NCBI GenBank assembly: GCA_037892935.1
Contig: JAYXKI010000019.1
Location: 186,001-250,000 of the forward strand
Reading direction: 5' to 3'
Length of the DNA stretch: 64,000 bases
Source of the DNA: Phlebopus portentosus
Lineage: Eukaryota > Basidiomycota > Agaricomycetes > Boletales > Boletinellaceae
The notes beneath the pieces were generated by a model. It worked only from the letters and a program-made list of their open reading frames with translations, made no database searches and was not told the origin of the DNA. The translations under genes were made by a program, and so were the position numbers. This document shows, piece after piece, positions 62,584 through 64,000 of this stretch; the stretch's first letter is position 1; every line of letters starts with the position of its first letter.

Positions 62584-64000
62584 TTAGAAACGCGGTCCGC
62601 CCGTGAGCCTCATGATTCTATCCGGGTCATATTTCGCAGCTATCTCACGAAGCCTCTCGACGTTGGAGCCATACATTAGCTCAAGAGGAGTTCCATCAAG
62701 AGCGTAGTTGGGATATAATATATCGTCCCAGCGGCTTACGCCTTCGGCTACTGCCTCGGTCTGGATTACGTTTGAAAACTCTTTCAACGATGAAACAACG
62801 AAAGCATGAAAGGCCGATTGCTCATCTGAGAGTTACTTCAATTCCGAGACGAGTTCAAACCGATGGTTATACACACCTTTCGTTAGCTTGGGATTCATCT
62901 CGTATATAACCAAAGATGCCAGGGGCGTTACTTGTCGAGAGGGTGAATGAGGATATGCGCCTCCACGAGAGTGGGAGAAATGATTTAAGAACATTTGTGC
63001 AGCCAGAAGTATCGTGACCTGCGATCCATTGCTTGCTGCGGTGAGTCTATTCTCGAGAGCAGATACTTCTCCAGCGATCTTGCGAAGAAGAGACTTCGGA
63101 TAATCCGTAATGGGAACCACGTGAAGAGTAGAGCTAAAGTAAGACAAGAGTCAAGTTTAATAACAAAGCATTGGGGTTGATCGCACCCTCTTTCCTTTGG
63201 AAGGAAGTCTAAAGATCCGGTCACCTCGAAGTAATTTACGAATGTTCGCGTCTTGACGTCAGATGATATGCAAGGTATCGCGAAAAATGCATCGAACATC
63301 GTATTTGGCGGAGTAGGCCCATCATAGAAGAGGACTACAACATTCGAAAACTATGGAACAACACAATGATAAACAACGACGACGTGCTTAAAGTGGGAGG
63401 ATGATCATGAGTACATACCTGGCCAGAAATCGACATTTGCAATAGCATCATTTGTGCTCTAGGATCCATATTGTTATCCGAAAACACGTTTATGGCCTCA
63501 TTCACGGCGTCGCTCGCGTTAGCTGCATAATTGATTATCCCTCCCTGATGGCCTCCGTTAGCAATGGTTAGACGGGTGAGTTCCATCTGCTCACGTAAAC
63601 AAGAGTCTGAGGATGAGTCTCAAATGTAATATTCGTAACAATTCCAAAATTATTGAGACCGCCCTTGAAGGAGTTTTAAAGTACTTAGACATACTGATAA
63701 TCAATTCTGCTCACCTTGAGACCGAAGAACAAATCCGGAAAGGACTCGTTGCTTGCGCGCACTTGCTCTCCATCGGGGAGGACAATGTTATGCGAAACGA
63801 TTGTATCGATAGTGAGGCCGTACTGGTTCGTCTTCCAAGAGTAGCCTCCGCCAAGACTCAGACCAGTGACTCCTAAGGACCTCGCGCCATAAAAGGAAGC
63901 ATATATATAGAGAGAGAGCATGTACGTACCAACCCCAACTACCCGTCCTCCAGTCACCATAACTCCCAAGGGCTCCAAACTACGGTACACTTGATCCCAA
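62584..64000 (-). CDS. FAD-linked oxidase with BBE domain, 5' end beyond the window
   Basis: This is a berberine-bridge-type flavoprotein that would oxidise sugars or secondary metabolites, using FAD and O2. The visible part starts in the FAD-binding domain (VYRSLEPLGVMVTGGRVVGV, then GVTGLSLGGGYSWKTNQYGL, TIDTIVSHNIVLPDGEQV). The next exon carries KGGLNNFGIVTNITFETHPQ. Later exons carry the substrate domain (TMFDAFFAIPCISSDVKTRT) and the C-terminal BBE segment (YPNYALDGTPLELMYG, REIAAKYDPDRIM), ending GGPRF at 62584. At least five introns are present. The signal peptide and the usual His/Cys flavin-attachment residues, expected upstream, are not in view. It may belong to a cluster outside the window. 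Confidence 0.88.

Noticed and set aside
1..64000. tRNA or rRNA genes and CRISPR arrays
   Set aside because: A scan by eye for T-loop sequences and regularly spaced repeats gave nothing convincing.

Overview
The window is nuclear DNA of a filamentous basidiomycete, most likely an Agaricomycete. Genes are split by many 50-70 nt GT-AG introns. The gene set includes a WSC-domain copper radical oxidase, KRE6/SKN1-type GH16, a CAP59-like mannosyltransferase, Zn2Cys6 regulators, F-box proteins and a berberine-bridge-type oxidase. I cannot name a species. I see no rRNA, tRNA, CRISPR array, intact transposon or telomere.

Layout. 0.4-1.3 kb: coiled-coil protein (-). 2.1-7.2 kb: SAC3/GANP mRNA-export factor with FG repeats (+). 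7.6-9.4 kb: mitochondrial protease OMA1, copy A (-). 9.6-11.3 kb: broken F-box/LRR gene (+). 11.8-12.1 kb: Kish/TMEM167 (+). 12.4-13.5 kb: broken epoxide-hydrolase-like gene (-). 14.2-17.8 kb: Zn2Cys6 regulator A (-). 17.8-20.7 kb: no convincing gene. 20.7-25.1 kb: copper radical oxidase with four WSC domains (+). 25.5-27.1 kb: unknown acidic protein (-). 27.4-29.4 kb: protein with an internal F-box (+). 29.8-32.4 kb: GH16 KRE6/SKN1-like (-). 32.4-39.4 kb: gene-poor. 39.4-42.4 kb: membrane GT2 glycosyltransferase (+). 42.4-46.4 kb: gene-poor with one small candidate gene. 46.4-50.9 kb: WDR48/Bun107-like WD40 protein (+). 51.2-53.2 kb: CAP59-like mannosyltransferase with two frame breaks (+). 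53.4-54.8 kb: OMA1 copy B (-). 55.2-58.4 kb: Zn2Cys6 regulator B (-). 58.9-61.4 kb: unknown membrane protein (+). 61.7-62.2 kb: small secreted Cys-rich protein (-). 62.6 kb to the right edge: FAD/BBE oxidase, 5' end outside the window (-).

The main structural signal is an old duplication of a linked, same-strand pair: an OMA1-like metalloprotease and a Zn2Cys6 regulator (7.6-17.8 kb and 53.4-58.4 kb). The OMA1 copies share three phase-1 introns, one inside the HEIAH zinc site, but differ in N-terminus and in the length of their central segment. In unit A, two broken genes and Kish lie between the pair members. In unit B the pair is adjacent.

Several genes concern the cell wall or secretion (GH16, GT2, CAP59-like, Kish, copper oxidase, small secreted protein, BBE oxidase). 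They are on both strands with separate promoters and do not look like one cluster. I found nothing that is clearly a wholly new system. Three genes (F-box/LRR, epoxide hydrolase, CAP59-like) carry frame breaks that should be checked against reads.
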